Shown here piece after piece: positions 1 through 12,300 of a stretch of 64,000 bases of DNA (position 1 is its first letter; the number at the start of each line of letters is the position of its first letter). The translations under genes were made by a program, and so were the position numbers. The notes beneath the pieces are model-generated. The model was not told the origin of the DNA. It saw only the letters and a program-made list of their open reading frames with translations, and made no database searches. The stretch is taken from assembly GCF_021917145.1 (NCBI RefSeq), contig NC_061070.1, positions 11,132,078 through 11,196,077 on the forward strand, read 5' to 3'. Source of the DNA: Hypomesus transpacificus. Taxonomy: Eukaryota > Chordata > Actinopteri > Osmeriformes > Osmeridae.

Positions 1-687
1 GGTCTGTGCTTTTTCTAATGTGAAAATGTTTGAATCATATTTGCAGTCTCCTTGAACTGCACAGATTAATATAACTTCTTTTTTTTATGTTAAACACTGG
101 ATTCTATCCTGAGTTAAAAGTTAAACATGTTACTAAAATTAGCTGCACTCTAGTTGAGTAGGAAGACACTGTAGCATCACTGATTACAAGTAGGGGGTTT
201 CAAAACATATGCTGTACCTTTTTAATAAGGAAAACATACCCATGTATAATGTATCTTATTTCAAATGAAATGATTGAAATGAAACTGAATGGATTTTTGG
301 TGAATGGGTTGTTGTAAAGGGTGTAAAACATCAATGTCCCCCCCCACATATAGCACCTATATGTTAAGGAAAGCAGGTGAATATTACAATGTCTTTCACA
401 CAAGCTTTATATATTAGAACAATGACAACTAGAAACACCATTGACCCACTTCTGGTTGCAGGTGCCAAAGGTTATATTTATTGCCACCACAGAGAGGCCT
501 GTTAGTGACAGCCACTACCTGAGAGGGTTAAAGTCACCGTGACTTTATTGTAGTTTTCCTGCAAGAGGGACGGTGTTTGAGTGAAAGAACAAATGTAGGC
601 ATCACATTACACACAAGTGACCAAACGCCCTAGATTAGTTAAACTAAAACAGAAATTTAAACAGAACCTTCTATGAGATTAGATCAA
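1..687. other. Intergenic, downstream of mrpl14
   Basis: AT-rich sequence beyond the mrpl14 poly(A) signal. I see no convincing coding exon, RNA gene or repeat family. A short C-run near 340 is the only simple sequence. The 67-residue open frame on the minus strand at 200-403 has no recognisable domain and looks random. Confidence 0.5.
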
Positions 688-693
688 TTTATT
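688..693 (-). terminator. mrpl14: Candidate poly(A) signal of mrpl14
   Basis: TTTATT on the plus strand reads AATAAA on the minus strand, about 140 bases past the mrpl14 stop codon. This is a sensible 3' UTR length for a small housekeeping gene. Confidence 0.6.
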
Positions 694-830
694 TATCAAG
701 AAATTTGACAAATGAACAGTCAATATACATGTGCATATCTGCATGATGAACCATAAACATGACAGGGAATTTACGTTAGAAACATCTGATTAAATTGTAT
801 GACATATTCCAAGAGAAGCTTCCTGTGTTT

Positions 831-1486
831 CTAGACAAATCTATTAGCAATTGCTAACAGTTTGGAATAATCTCCTTCCATTTTGCGCAGATGCGTTGGT
901 AGTGGAACCTTAATTCTAGTTCCTGTGGGGTTGCCATTGTCTTCAATAAGAACAACATTATTTGAGTCAAAACGTGGACTCATCCGCTCTCCAGGCATTT
1001 TCTGCCCAACAATCAGAGCTTTCTTCTTCTGTCCTTTGATGGCAAGTAAAACCCGGTCGCCTACCTTTCCAAAGCCATTCTTGGTGTATACATGAATGAC
1101 TCGAGGAGAACGATGGTGTGGAGTATTACCAAGGGGGCTGTTATCCACAACTCGCACTCTTGTCAATTTCTGAATGGCTGCTGCAGATGCTGACACACTG
1201 CAAAAAACAACAACTTCAGTACAAAAATGCTAATCCCATTTGAGTTGTTAAATTAACGTGAATGCCTTCATCCACGTACTGAGATGAACACAATATAGTG
1301 CTATAGTGCAAATGGTCGATGGGATTGAATTTACACGGTAGTATACCTATAGGTACACCCATCTCCTACATGCAGGCAGCAATAGACTACTGGGACAAGT
1401 ATGTAAGTAAGTTACCTGAAAGCCTTTTGTAGCGTTACTGATGGAATACCAGCCAGGAAACCACATAATGATCTTGAAACAGCCAT
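831..1486 (-). CDS. mrpl14: Mitochondrial ribosomal protein L14 (uL14m)
   Basis: Protein of the large mitochondrial ribosomal subunit, uL14 family, acting in the mitochondrial matrix. Two coding exons on the minus strand, 1416..1486 and 831..1197, join in phase to 145 residues, the same length I remember for human MRPL14. The first exon starts [15 protein letters not shown], a basic and hydrophobic presequence of the mitochondrial targeting type. The second carries the uL14 fold with [34 protein letters not shown] and the ending [10 protein letters not shown]. An acceptor-like site at 1510 just upstream of the ATG and a donor-like site near 1872 suggest an extra non-coding first exon. It is head-to-head with tmem63b, as the pair neighbour each other in human. 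I am confident of the identity. Confidence 0.96.
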
Positions 1487-1509
1487 GATTAAACGTAGCT
1501 GCAGCAGAG
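1487..1509 (-). other. mrpl14: mrpl14 5' UTR part of first coding exon
   Basis: On the minus strand a pyrimidine tract ending in TAG precedes position 1509, so the exon holding the ATG probably begins here. The matching non-coding exon would end at 1873, where a GTAAAG donor follows. Both sites are read by eye only. Confidence 0.4.
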
Positions 1510-1873
1510 CTAGGGAGAAATAAAAGCAAAACAAAATATATTCTTCATACAGCCATACGGAGTGGACGTATAAGCCTCGCCTAAACTGGTCTATAGCGAG
1601 CTTGGTAGCTGTATTACAAGAAATGATATAAAGAACCGTCTTGGGTAATATAAGACTTTTACATTCACCGTATCACAGCACTATTACCCTTTCCAATGTG
1701 GTGATTATCTACCGAGCTTTATATAGATCATTGATTTATGGGGTTGCCAGTGAGACTAAATTGATACTATGACAAATATTTGAGAATTTAATTAAATTGT
1801 ATTAAATGTACTAACGTTATGTTATTCCATTAATTTAACAAGCAAATTACCACTTGCTAGCTAACACTTTACC

Positions 1874-2289
1874 TTTCCTCAATGCGCCATACCAATGTCA
1901 AGCATGCGTCATAAATATGCGCCTTCTTTGAGAGTCAGTCGGTCGTTAGAAAAATAAATATTATGATTTATTTAATGTATATTATATCAAAAATAACATT
2001 TAGTTTAAATTTTTAATAATTTAATTTACGATTTTATATATTTTTTATAGTATGGGGAAGCCTTAGAATAATATGATTGGGGGTTTTCAGGGCTGTGTCA
2101 TCACAACGCGCCAGACTGAGGCAAAGATCTGTATGCATAGAATGTATACAACCGTCAAGCCAAACGAGCCAAACCCATCGTTAAGCAAATCGAGATTGAG
2201 CTCACAATCTATGTTATTATAGTTCTGTGTTATTTTGACGCCCCTAGTTAGACTTCGCTGCTTGGTCTGACTGTTTAGCTGCGTTGCAA
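1874..2289. promoter_or_regulatory. Bidirectional promoter region mrpl14 / tmem63b
   Basis: The two genes are transcribed away from each other. The inferred non-coding first exon of mrpl14 ends at 1873 on the minus strand and that of tmem63b ends at 2576 on the plus strand, so their start sites must lie in this few-hundred-base interval. The right side is rich in TAGCTAGC and GTTAGC words. No TATA box is evident. Exact start sites cannot be read from sequence. Confidence 0.5.
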
Positions 2290-2576
2290 GTCAAACCGGC
2301 TGTCAAGCCTCTATTGTGTTTATGTGCTAGCTAGATTAACGTTAGCTGGATAGCTAGCTAGCTTGTTGAGACTAGTGACTGCGTGAGTTAGCTGATACGA
2401 CCTTATCAATGCTTGGTCATGTAATCTAATATTCTTTGAGGAAAACTATTTGAAATCATACACCGTCGGGAATCTGGGATTAGCAACTCCACCGTGTGTG
2501 TCCTGTCGGAGCTCAGACTCACTGGTCTGAAATAAGAATTTAAAATCATATTGCGTATCGTCAGTCAGCTAGCCAG
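2290..2576 (+). other. tmem63b: Candidate non-coding exon 1 of tmem63b
   Basis: A strong donor, CCAG then GTAAGC, sits at 2576/2577, between the mrpl14 promoter and the first tmem63b coding exon, which has its own acceptor at about 6969. The left edge is a guess. A 4.4 kb intron would follow. Confidence 0.45.
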
Positions 2577-5500
2577 GTAAGCAATGAAGCATCGTTAGAG
2601 AACGAAAATCGTTAATAGGACGTTGGATATTGCTCAAGAAAATGTGTTAGTTGGCCAATGGCTATTGCCATATTGATGGTTAGCTGGTTTTATTTCTTGG
2701 CTAGCGTTACTCTTCCCGCAGAGATGGCCTCTAGTCTAGCGTTTGATCATTTGGACACCTGATACTAATGCTGGAACACATCGTTCCGTTTTACACATCG
2801 TTTGTTGGTGTACTTCTGGTAACATAAAAGGCTCGCTAAAACCTAGCTACCTATCTATCAATGTTTTGAATTCAGTTTAGCTAGGGATTAGCTCGCTAGC
2901 TAGGTAGTCATGCTGTAACATGTTCGCAGTTGTCTGCAAGTGCAACACACACGACCTAGCTAGCACAAGCTAACTATGCTAACTATTTTAGCTGGTTTCG
3001 CACTGAGCTACCGTGCCTGTCAGGGTGTTAAATTATTTTTCCAGAATTTAACTGGTTAACGCTAGCTTGTTACTTGCAAATTGTTCATCCAATGTATTCG
3101 TATCGACCGTTTTAAGGTCTACTGTATCTATATATGCTAGCAGTACTCAGCCAGTAACAGGCAATATTAGCAAGACAACATCTCGGAGGCATTGAATTTA
3201 ACGTTCTCCCTAGCCTCTTCTGTCAGTGTTGAAAATAATCCGCAGATTACTGACAGATATGTCGCAAACTAATCCTGATGACTTTATTGTATGTCCAGTA
3301 TCGACATGGATTTACAACCATATACCATGGAATTGTTCAGTGATTTGCTGGGCCAGGAACTCAGTAAATCTTAGACATGTGGTCCTTGGGCATCTAGTGA
3401 TGTTGGATGATAAGGCATGACCAAGAGAACATGAGCCACCTCGCCCATCTTGTATAGTTAAATTGCACCAGGATTTAGCGACAGGCTTTGATAAAATATT
3501 GATGTGCTGCCTCTCCGTAGGTAATGGATCCGACGTCTATCCTGACATTTTGTATCATGGAAACCTGTCTGTCTGTTGTAGTATACCGTACATTGTTTGG
3601 GTTTGTGCAGTTGAGGGAGCAAGTCAGTAAGGCAGGCTTGCTAGTGAAGGTATGCGTTTCCATTCATTTTTTCACTTCTGTGACGGTCAAGGAAAGCTTC
3701 AATTGTTTAATACCCAGGGCTACCATTTCTACTATAGTGCTAAACCCATTATCTGTTTGAGAGCAGTTCATTTCTGTCATAATATGATAAAGGGTGCTCT
3801 GGAGATTAGGCTGCTGGAGAAAACTGTGCCCACCTCCTTTTGCAGTCCCAGCGCTTGTTTACAACAGTTCTATTCTCCATTGTGTTCTGAAAGAGACAAC
3901 TGTGAAACTAAATAGTGGAAGTTGTGAGCCTACTCGCCTACTTGCCGATTTCCACCAGGATGTCACATCAGTCTGCACTTTAGATTAGTGCACCAAGTAA
4001 ACTAAGTTTAGACTCACTATGGCGAGTGAAGTCGTCAAGCCTCCGAAGTTGATTGGTTTATGTCTATATTCAAATGTTGCTAGTGATGGATGACTATGAC
4101 TCACTATCACCTTGTGATCAGGTGAGAGGATCACTGCTGAGGGTACGTCTGCTGAATGTTTTCTCCAAGTGGCAACACTGAGCGTTTGTTTATTTTATAC
4201 AACCTGGGTATTTTGAGTGTCCACTTTACCGGTTTCTCACGTTATATTTAATTATTATAAAATGTTAATCACAAGTATGATTGGTTTGACACAGGTAGTA
4301 AAGGCTGTGTTACTGACCTGTGTGATAGGATTTCCTCTGATTACCCTGGTTAAAGGCATTAGTCATCATAATCCTGACACTCAAGGCCTATGTTTTGTTC
4401 AACAGTATTGATGTTGTGCATCATGTACAGGCTATTACCCACAAAGAACGTCTATTCCAACCTGTTGTACATGTTGTTGGAGTAATCATTTGTCTCTTAT
4501 CTTAGGAATTCTGAACCAGCTGTAAAATGTGGTCAAACATGACAGCCAACCTCTCATTCTTAGCAAAGATTCAAACAAGTCTGATTAGAAGACAAACAAA
4601 ATGTACAAAAAAAATTGAATTTCTGTTGAAACATGTCCCTTAAACCCTGTCAATAGTGTACTGTGCTCTCTCACCTAGAAAATAAATCAGACCTGCAGCT
4701 TGTATGGCGTACACATGTCAACCTTGGTGATAAGCTCAAGTTTGTTCAGTGTTGTGACTCATCATACCAAGGGACGGAAAGAACGCCCGAGTAAACTGAT
4801 GTGCATTTCATCTGACAGGTTGAGGCAGACGGCTTGAAGGAGAAAATGACTAGACTAGGTACGCTGCTTTTACTGAGTCAGCTACGGCACTAGAAGACGC
4901 ATGTAGGACGTTTATAATCTCAGGCAGCTTTCACAAACTGAATTCTGTGGGTCCCTGAGCTTCTGTCGGACCCACATTTCTTGCCGTTATTTTAGGACAG
5001 TCTCTCTCTCGTTTACTTGCTCGCATGGTGATATTGCTGAGAATCTTGCACCAGGCTGATTTAAGTCACAGTTCAGCTTTCAGGGTTTTGCTAAACGATG
5101 CAGCCAAAAGCTATAGCCTTTAGCCAATGCTATTTGATTAGTTTCTAGGCAGCCTCACCGACTCACTGTGAATCTTTGCCAGCCTGAGGGGAATGTTTTC
5201 AGTCCAAGTGAAGTGACCCTCTGTTTTTGATTTAAAAGAAAGCTACGCTCTCTTGCATAATCAGACAAGGCAGTTATTTGTGGTCTTGCCAACTTCGGCT
5301 ACTTGTGCTCTGGGGAAGTGGTTTAGCTGGTGCTTGTCCAAATAGATTATCAGTATCAGCATGTCTTAAAAACCTGTGAGGTTTGTCTCCTGACGCAATG
5401 GTTTGACCACACATGGTCATACCAGGCTTAAACGGAATTCGTTTTGAATTCCCCCCCCAAAAATCTCCCTTGTCACCGTTCAGCCAATGTTTAAGACTCT

Positions 5501-5865
5501 GTGGCTAGCCGAATACGAGCTCATACTCTGTCTAACTTGTTTGAAAAGGATCATCATTTGGTTTTCCTCCTCATTTCCTTCGTCCCCCCGATGTTGTTTG
5601 TTTGTATTTTGAGAACGAGTGCCAGACATGTGGTGTCATAGCAACCAGCACTAGGTGGATAGGTTCCTCAGTGTTTTCCATGCTGAGTCATGCAGGGCAT
5701 AGAGGTGGCATGGCTCATGCAGACACTGTTGTGATGACTTTGATACTATTTTCCCGATGTGTATGTCAAGGTTCGATGATTGAAACGGGCGTCCAATTCT
5801 ATTGTATTCCTTAGTACAAGGTAGCCCAGTCCTTCAAACACATGATCTGTTTTTGTAGCTATTAT

Positions 5866-6034
5866 TACATTTAGTCATTTAGCAGATGCTCTTATCCAGA
5901 GCGACTTACAGTAAGTACAGGGACATTCCCCCGAGGCAAGTAAGGTGAAGTGCTTTGCCCAAGGACACAACGTCAAACCGGCAATCTTCTAGTTGCCGGT
6001 CCTACCATCATACTAGTATGGGAATGCTGCCGGC
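5866..6034. repeat. Teleost dispersed repeat in tmem63b intron 1
   Basis: Begins TACATTTAGTCATTTAGC and contains TCTTATCCAGAGCGACTTAC followed by a spacer with AAGTGCTTTGCCCAAGGACA. I know this sequence as one of the commonest dispersed repeats in ray-finned fish, often seen in introns and near microsatellites. I cannot assign it firmly to a SINE or a non-autonomous DNA transposon family. There is no coding capacity. Confidence 0.75.
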
Positions 6035-6993
6035 CTAATTTGCTAAGATTCCAATTCATTTATTCCTTTATTGTATTTTGCGTAAATGGATAGGGCTAGG
6101 CGCAGTCTACTGTATCCACTGTTCATGGGAGGCAGGCTGAGGGATCCAGCTGTGCGCTAAGGGACCCAGCGGGGCTGAGACGGGTCAGATTGAACCCTGT
6201 GTCTATTGTTCGGCCACAGCAGCCTCCCTCTCCAGTGATGTCACAGCATTCCAGGGAGAGGATAAATGAGTTAGTGTTGTGGCAGATGAGCAGCGGTGTT
6301 GGTGTTGGTGGGTCGAAGAACCGAGGCACAGAAGGGAAATTGTGCACTTGCCCGCGTCGCCGACTACCTTCCAGCCCTTTCCGAGCGCGGCCTCCGAGCA
6401 CCGCTCTGTCTCGATAAGACTATCCTCAGTTTATATTTAGCGCTGTCATTTTCCAGGTGGTTTTACATGAGGTAAAGGACATTTGTGTCCAGGTAGGCTA
6501 GATGTGGTCGGACTTTTACGGTGTTGTTGTTTAGCAACAGATCGGTGGAGTTGGAAGTTGCTAGGTGCCTCGTGTCCTGTGGACACATGTTTGGATAGAA
6601 CCAGTATTTCAAGTTCTCTCTGTGCATGACACATTGTATTATGTCAGTTAAATCCATCCGGCACTTTTTTGTATTTGGTGTTGCAAGATGTTGTTCTGAA
6701 ACCGACACAGAAGAATGGGTGTCCGGGTCTCAATGTTTTGGGGTTTATTGCAAAGGAGACCTGGGGGGGGAAAAAACATGACTTCAAAAAGCAAATGTAT
6801 TCATTTAGTGCACACGCTTCACCAAAAGTAGCTGTGCTTCCTTTAAACAAACTGGCCGGGCCTACTTTCAAACGTAACCATCTCCCGCGACAACAGTGTG
6901 ACCACCAGTGATTTCCAGAACCCCTGTGTGACTTCAGTTTCCCCCCTTCCACCCCCCCACCCCCCCCAGATCTCCAGGATGCTGCAGTGAGCC

Positions 6994-9359
6994 ATGTTCA
7001 GAGTGCTGGTCGTGATGGTGGGCGTGTGGGGGGCCCAGGCGTGCTCGGACCTGGGGAACTGCCCCACCCAGCAGGCCAACACCTCCAGGGACTACTGCTA
7101 CACCGCCCGGATCCGCAGCACCGTCCTCCAGGGCCTGCCCTTCGGAGGGGTGCCCACTGTCCTCGCCCTCGACTTCATGTGCTTCCTGGTGAGCATGACG
7201 CAGGACTGGAAGGAAGGGGGGGGGTGGCACCCGGCTGAGGGCATGTACATCGTCCTCTTAGGTCCCCCCCCCCCCCCCCCCCCCCGGCACTGTTGGTTCC
7301 GCTGTGTGTGCACACTCTTAGATTTATCCACCGCACGCTCCGTTAAACCCGACCCAGGCCGGTAAGACTGGAGAGAGGTTTCCGAAGCTCTCGAAAGCGG
7401 CGCGGTGATCGTTGGCCTGCGGGCCTCTGTGTGCACAGGACCCGCCCTCGTCTGTTCTGTCCTGTGTGTGACGTGTGGGGGGTAGAAGAAATGGCCTCTT
7501 CGTGATCACCATGGTTTTTTTCCCCCTCACCCTTCCCTCAGGTGCTGCTGTTTGTCTTCTCCATCTTGAGGAAGGTCGCATGGGATTATGGACGCTTGGC
7601 CCTGGTGACCGACGCAGACAGGTAACTCCACGCACCGTTTTCACACTCGCACACACTCACTCACACACACACAGATGGATGAACACTCGAGGAACCGTAA
7701 CCAGGCCAGCGTCGACCGAACGCAGGCGTGGACTCAGGAACAGTGATGTAGGACCGGCCAGGTGTTAGGATCTGCAGCTGCATCCCTCCCACGCTCCTCT
7801 AACGCGGTTAGCCCTGCAACCGGATACGCGCTTTGTTCAGCCCGCGACCGCTCTCTCCCTCCCCTTCCCCAGTGTCAGACCTCTCGAACGAACAGTCGGG
7901 CATAAATGAGTCACATCGTCCGTTTTTTTATCATCATCCGTCCCTTTTTCCCTGATTACATGGACAATACGGCGTATGTTCGCGAAGCCGTCAGATTTGA
8001 CATACGAATGAACAAGTCCGTGGCCGCGGTCGACGCCTTAGGGGTGGACTGCTCAGCTGGCTGACTGGGAGTCTGGGAGCAGGCAGCATGACGGCTGCCC
8101 CTCGTGACCCGAGCATGGGAGACATCAGTGGGTTTCCGTGACACATAGATCTGGGACCTCACACGGCTTCAGGCTCGGCTGTTGCCGGCCGCTCCTCCAG
8201 CTACACGTCCTCTTAGCAGTGCTCCCCCCCCGCCCCCTGGCCCTCTTCCCGCCCCCCCCTCACTTTCATCCAGCGGCGTGCGTTTGTTTGTTTGACTGAT
8301 AACGTCGCCAAATTATTTGTGCAGCTGACTGCCTAGAGAGAGGCGCTGAAGGACAGAGGGAGGGAGGGAGAGAGACGAAGTAAGGTAGAGAGACAGTGAC
8401 AGACTGAGGGAGAGAGAGAGAGACAAAGTAAGGTAGAGAGACAGTGACAGACTGAGGGAGAGAGAGAGACGAAGTAAGGTAGAGAGACAGTGACAGACTG
8501 AGGGAAAGAGAGAGACAAAGTAAGGTAGAGAGACGGTGACAGACTGAGGGAGAGAGAGATAGAGACACGTCGTCAGTCCCGTGACACTTGGTTTCAAGTG
8601 CTGACTCGGGTTCTGTGTCTGGTTTGTACTTCCATCATCTGGCTGGGGGGTTAACTGGGTGAGAATGTGCTTCTGCCGGCTTACTCAGCTGTAAAAAGTG
8701 GCAGGATGGAAGGTGGTTTCACCGGCCTGTTTTTCCAGCTGACTGTCCTGTCTGCCGGATTTGACTTGGACCTGTACGCGTGATAAAACAATCTGTGCCT
8801 TTTTGAGTTCCCAACGCAACTCTTGAGTATGACATGAATAAGTGATGTCCTTCCTCCCCACCCACTACCTCATTGAATTCCCAACAAGATGTCTCTGAGT
8901 TTCTGATCTGTGCTGCACCCACTGATTTGACTTGGTTTCCGTAACTTCAAATAAATATGCCTGTGTTATTTGATGAACATGATCGGCTGCTCTTCCGAGG
9001 CCTAGTTGACCTTCATACTGTCCTCTCTCTTCCCTCCTGAAGAATGGATCCGCGATACAGCCGCCTGGACGATCGGGAATAGTATGTCCTCCTCCGACGT
9101 CTTCCACCTTACCGTCTTTCTCTCCCTCCTCTCTCCTTTGTCCAGTCTTCTAGCCCTAACTCTTTCATCCTTCCTAACTAGGCTGCTGGTGGTTTTGCCC
9201 GCTCTGCTCTGTGGTGGAGGGTGGGGTGTTTCTTTTTCCAGGCTTACCTCTTCAACAGACCTGTTCGCCTCTATTTTACCTTGTTGTATCGTCCCTTATT
9301 TCTCTCTCTCTCTATGTCTCTGTGTAGTATACTCTGTTTCTCTCTCTCTCTCTCTCTCC

Positions 9360-9391
<32 letters not shown>

Positions 9392-12300
9392 GTGTAGTAC
9401 ACTGTGTCTCTCCTTCTCTCTCCAAGTTCTCTCTCGCCCTTTCTCTCTCTCGCCCTTTCTCTCGCTCGCCCTGTCTCTCTCTCTCGCCCTGTCTCTCTCT
9501 CTCGCCCTGTCTCTCTCTCTCGCCCTGTCTCTCCCTCTTGCCCTGTCTCTCTGCGTGGTACACTCTCTGTCCCTCTCTCCCGGGCTCTTTCTCCTTCTGT
9601 CTCCCCCCCCTCCCCCGATGGTCTAATCAGATCTGTGCGTGCTAATCTGTGTGCTGTGGCCCCTTTGTCCAGCTTCCTGTCCTGTGTGAGCTCACCGCAT
9701 GGGGAGTCGCTCAGACAGGATGCATAGTAAGGGAGAGGTAATACACCCTAACCCAGGGTGCCGTGCTGTGTCTGTGACCAGTCCTGCCCAGCCACGAGGC
9801 CCGTCATCCCAAGCTCATCCCAGGGGGGATAGATAATCCATCCTATTCAATTATTATTTATATATTTTTTTAAGTCAATGAGCTTTGGGTGACCTCATCC
9901 TCATCGCCTTTTCCTAAATGTCGACGACTCGAGCGAATGCAGCAGAGCGCAGGGGGTCCGGCCGACCTACAGGAGAGCACTTCAAGCCGCACTCCTCGCC
10001 CGGTCTCTCACGGAGGGGCCTGCGTGCGACCGAGTCGAGGCTTTGATGTGGACCGGCTTCCTCCCCCAAAAGCACACGCTCCGTGCGTCTGTCTGACCTG
10101 AGCTCTGCTGGATCGGCCGCGTCCCCACGTCTGTGGATATTAATGGCTCTCTGGTGGTTTCTTCCCCCCCCCCCCCGTTGTGATTCCAAGTGAATGCCCT
10201 TCCTCTTTCCTAGAGCTAGCACAATCCTCGCCCTCCCCCGGTCTGGGTCTTAACAAGCCTGGCCTTGGGACAGGACCGCGTGTCCCCGTCGGTGTTCTCT
10301 TGCTAGTTCCTGGTATCGCATGGAATGGGCCTGTTGAGGCTTTTGTCCCTGTCACGGATTCACGTCCGTCTGGGTGACTTTGGGCCGCAAAAACCTCCTC
10401 AGTCCATTTCAGGGCCCTGCTGTAACTACAGTGTTATCCTAACCCCCTGTGCATAGGCTGTAGGCATCAACACTAATGTATAAAGGATGTCCTTTACCAA
10501 GGTCATTTCCTCTCTTGACGTCCGTGGTAAATGTATGTCAGGGCCAACCTAACGCTGATTTCTGGTTGTGTGCACAGCGTTGCCTCGGCGATGACGACCG
10601 AGACACCCGAGCGCTACGAGCGCCTCACCTCGGTGTCCAGCTCCATGGACTTTGAGCAGAGAGACACCGTGAGTAGCCCTCTGTCTCCCGGGGCCACAGG
10701 GGGTGGGGGGGAGGGGGTGTTTCCAGAAGGAGCCGGAACACCACCTCCCCGCTCCTGAACGTTTTCTTTTCGTTGCTGTTTTTAGGGCTTTTGTTCCTGG
10801 CTGACGGCCATCTTTCGCATCAAGTACGTATTCCAAGTTTTCACACGTCGCTTATCCAATTCACTTTGCGTTGACGTCGCTTGATTTATTCGGGTGAAAT
10901 CCGTCGGGGCTACATCGTGTCGGTTTCTCCTCTGCAGGGATGAAGAGATCAGAGAGAAGTGCGGTGAAGACGCTGTACACTACCTGTCTTTCCAGCGCCA
11001 CATCATTGGCCTGTTGGTGGTAGTGGGCGTGCTCTCAGTGGGCATCGTGCTGCCCGTCAACTTCTCAGGAAACCTATTGGGTGAGTGGCCCTTTGGGGCG
11101 GGACTAACCTGAGAGAAGCATGTTCGTATGTGGCTTGTTATGCATTCGAAAAAAAATATGAAGGAACTAAATATACAGGCAGTTTATCTACTTAGGTTTT
11201 GAGATCTTAGAAACGATTTCATTGGGTGCTTTGTCTTGGGGCTTTACTCACCACATTAGATTAAAGATGAGCACATGAGCTGAATATCACCCAAAAAAAT
11301 GCAGAACACCAAAGGGATTCATGATTAGATTTGGTCAAATATTGGACAATCCACCATTAATTTAGGGTTAGGGTTATTTTTGACCAAAGCCCATTTCTGC
11401 TTTTCAAATGTAGAGCGTAGGTTTAGCCCTTTGCTTCCATACTAACATTCAATCTCATGAGCTTTCCTTGCCTCTTTGGAAAGCATGCGCTTCATTTCCT
11501 GAGTGTCATGGAAAATCCCGCCTTGACTATACAGTAGATACCGTCAACACTAGAAGTCTTGGCACCATTAGGAAAATATGAACACAACAGGCAAGAGGAG
11601 GACAAGAAAACACCCAGAAATAATAGTGTAATTAAAAAACAAGTCACAATTGAAGTAAATATAAAGGTTACATTAAACCTCGATTAACCTCGATTACACT
11701 TTACAATAAAAGTAATTTAAGTAACTAAGTCTTTGCATTTCCTTATTGGTATACATATCACCATTAGGGATGTGTTTTCAGTATAACAGTGTGTGTGTGT
11801 GTGTCTGTGTGTCCTTCATTCCCTACAGAAAACAATGCCTACAGTTTTGGGAGAACCACTATAGCCAACCTGGACGCTGAGTGAGTCATTCTCATGATTA
11901 GTCTTTTCTCTTTTTTTTTATTATTTTTTTAAATATTTTTCATTTTAAGTAAGACAATCCAACACACACACTCTGTGGTCTGACGTTTCTCTTGTTGGCC
12001 CTTCTCCCAGTAACACACTGCTCTGGCTGCACACCACGTTCGCATTCCTCTACCTGTTACTGACGGTGTACAGCATGAGACGACACACCTCCAAGATGCA
12101 CTACAAGGAGGACGACCTGGTGGGTGGCCTCGGCAGACGGGACATTTGCCCCATTTTTCCATTCCGGCCACGTAGCCTGTGGGCCACGCTGTTCCCTCCT
12201 TTTTTTCCGTCACCGAGCAGATTGATGGTGTTCTCTTTGAAGCTGTCAGATGGCTGTGTCATCTTTTTAAGGTTAAGCTCTAAACCCTCCGCTTCTCTGC

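Noticed and set aside
8266-8597. Minus-strand frames of about 60-100 codons
   Set aside because: They read the 46-base minisatellite in several frames.
9006-9626. 206-codon plus-strand frame rich in Ser/Leu
   Set aside because: It is produced by the CT satellite in a tmem63b intron; only its first 39-base part overlaps a real exon.
11360-11375. TTAGGG-like pair in a tmem63b intron
   Set aside because: Only about two units, far too short for an interstitial telomeric repeat.
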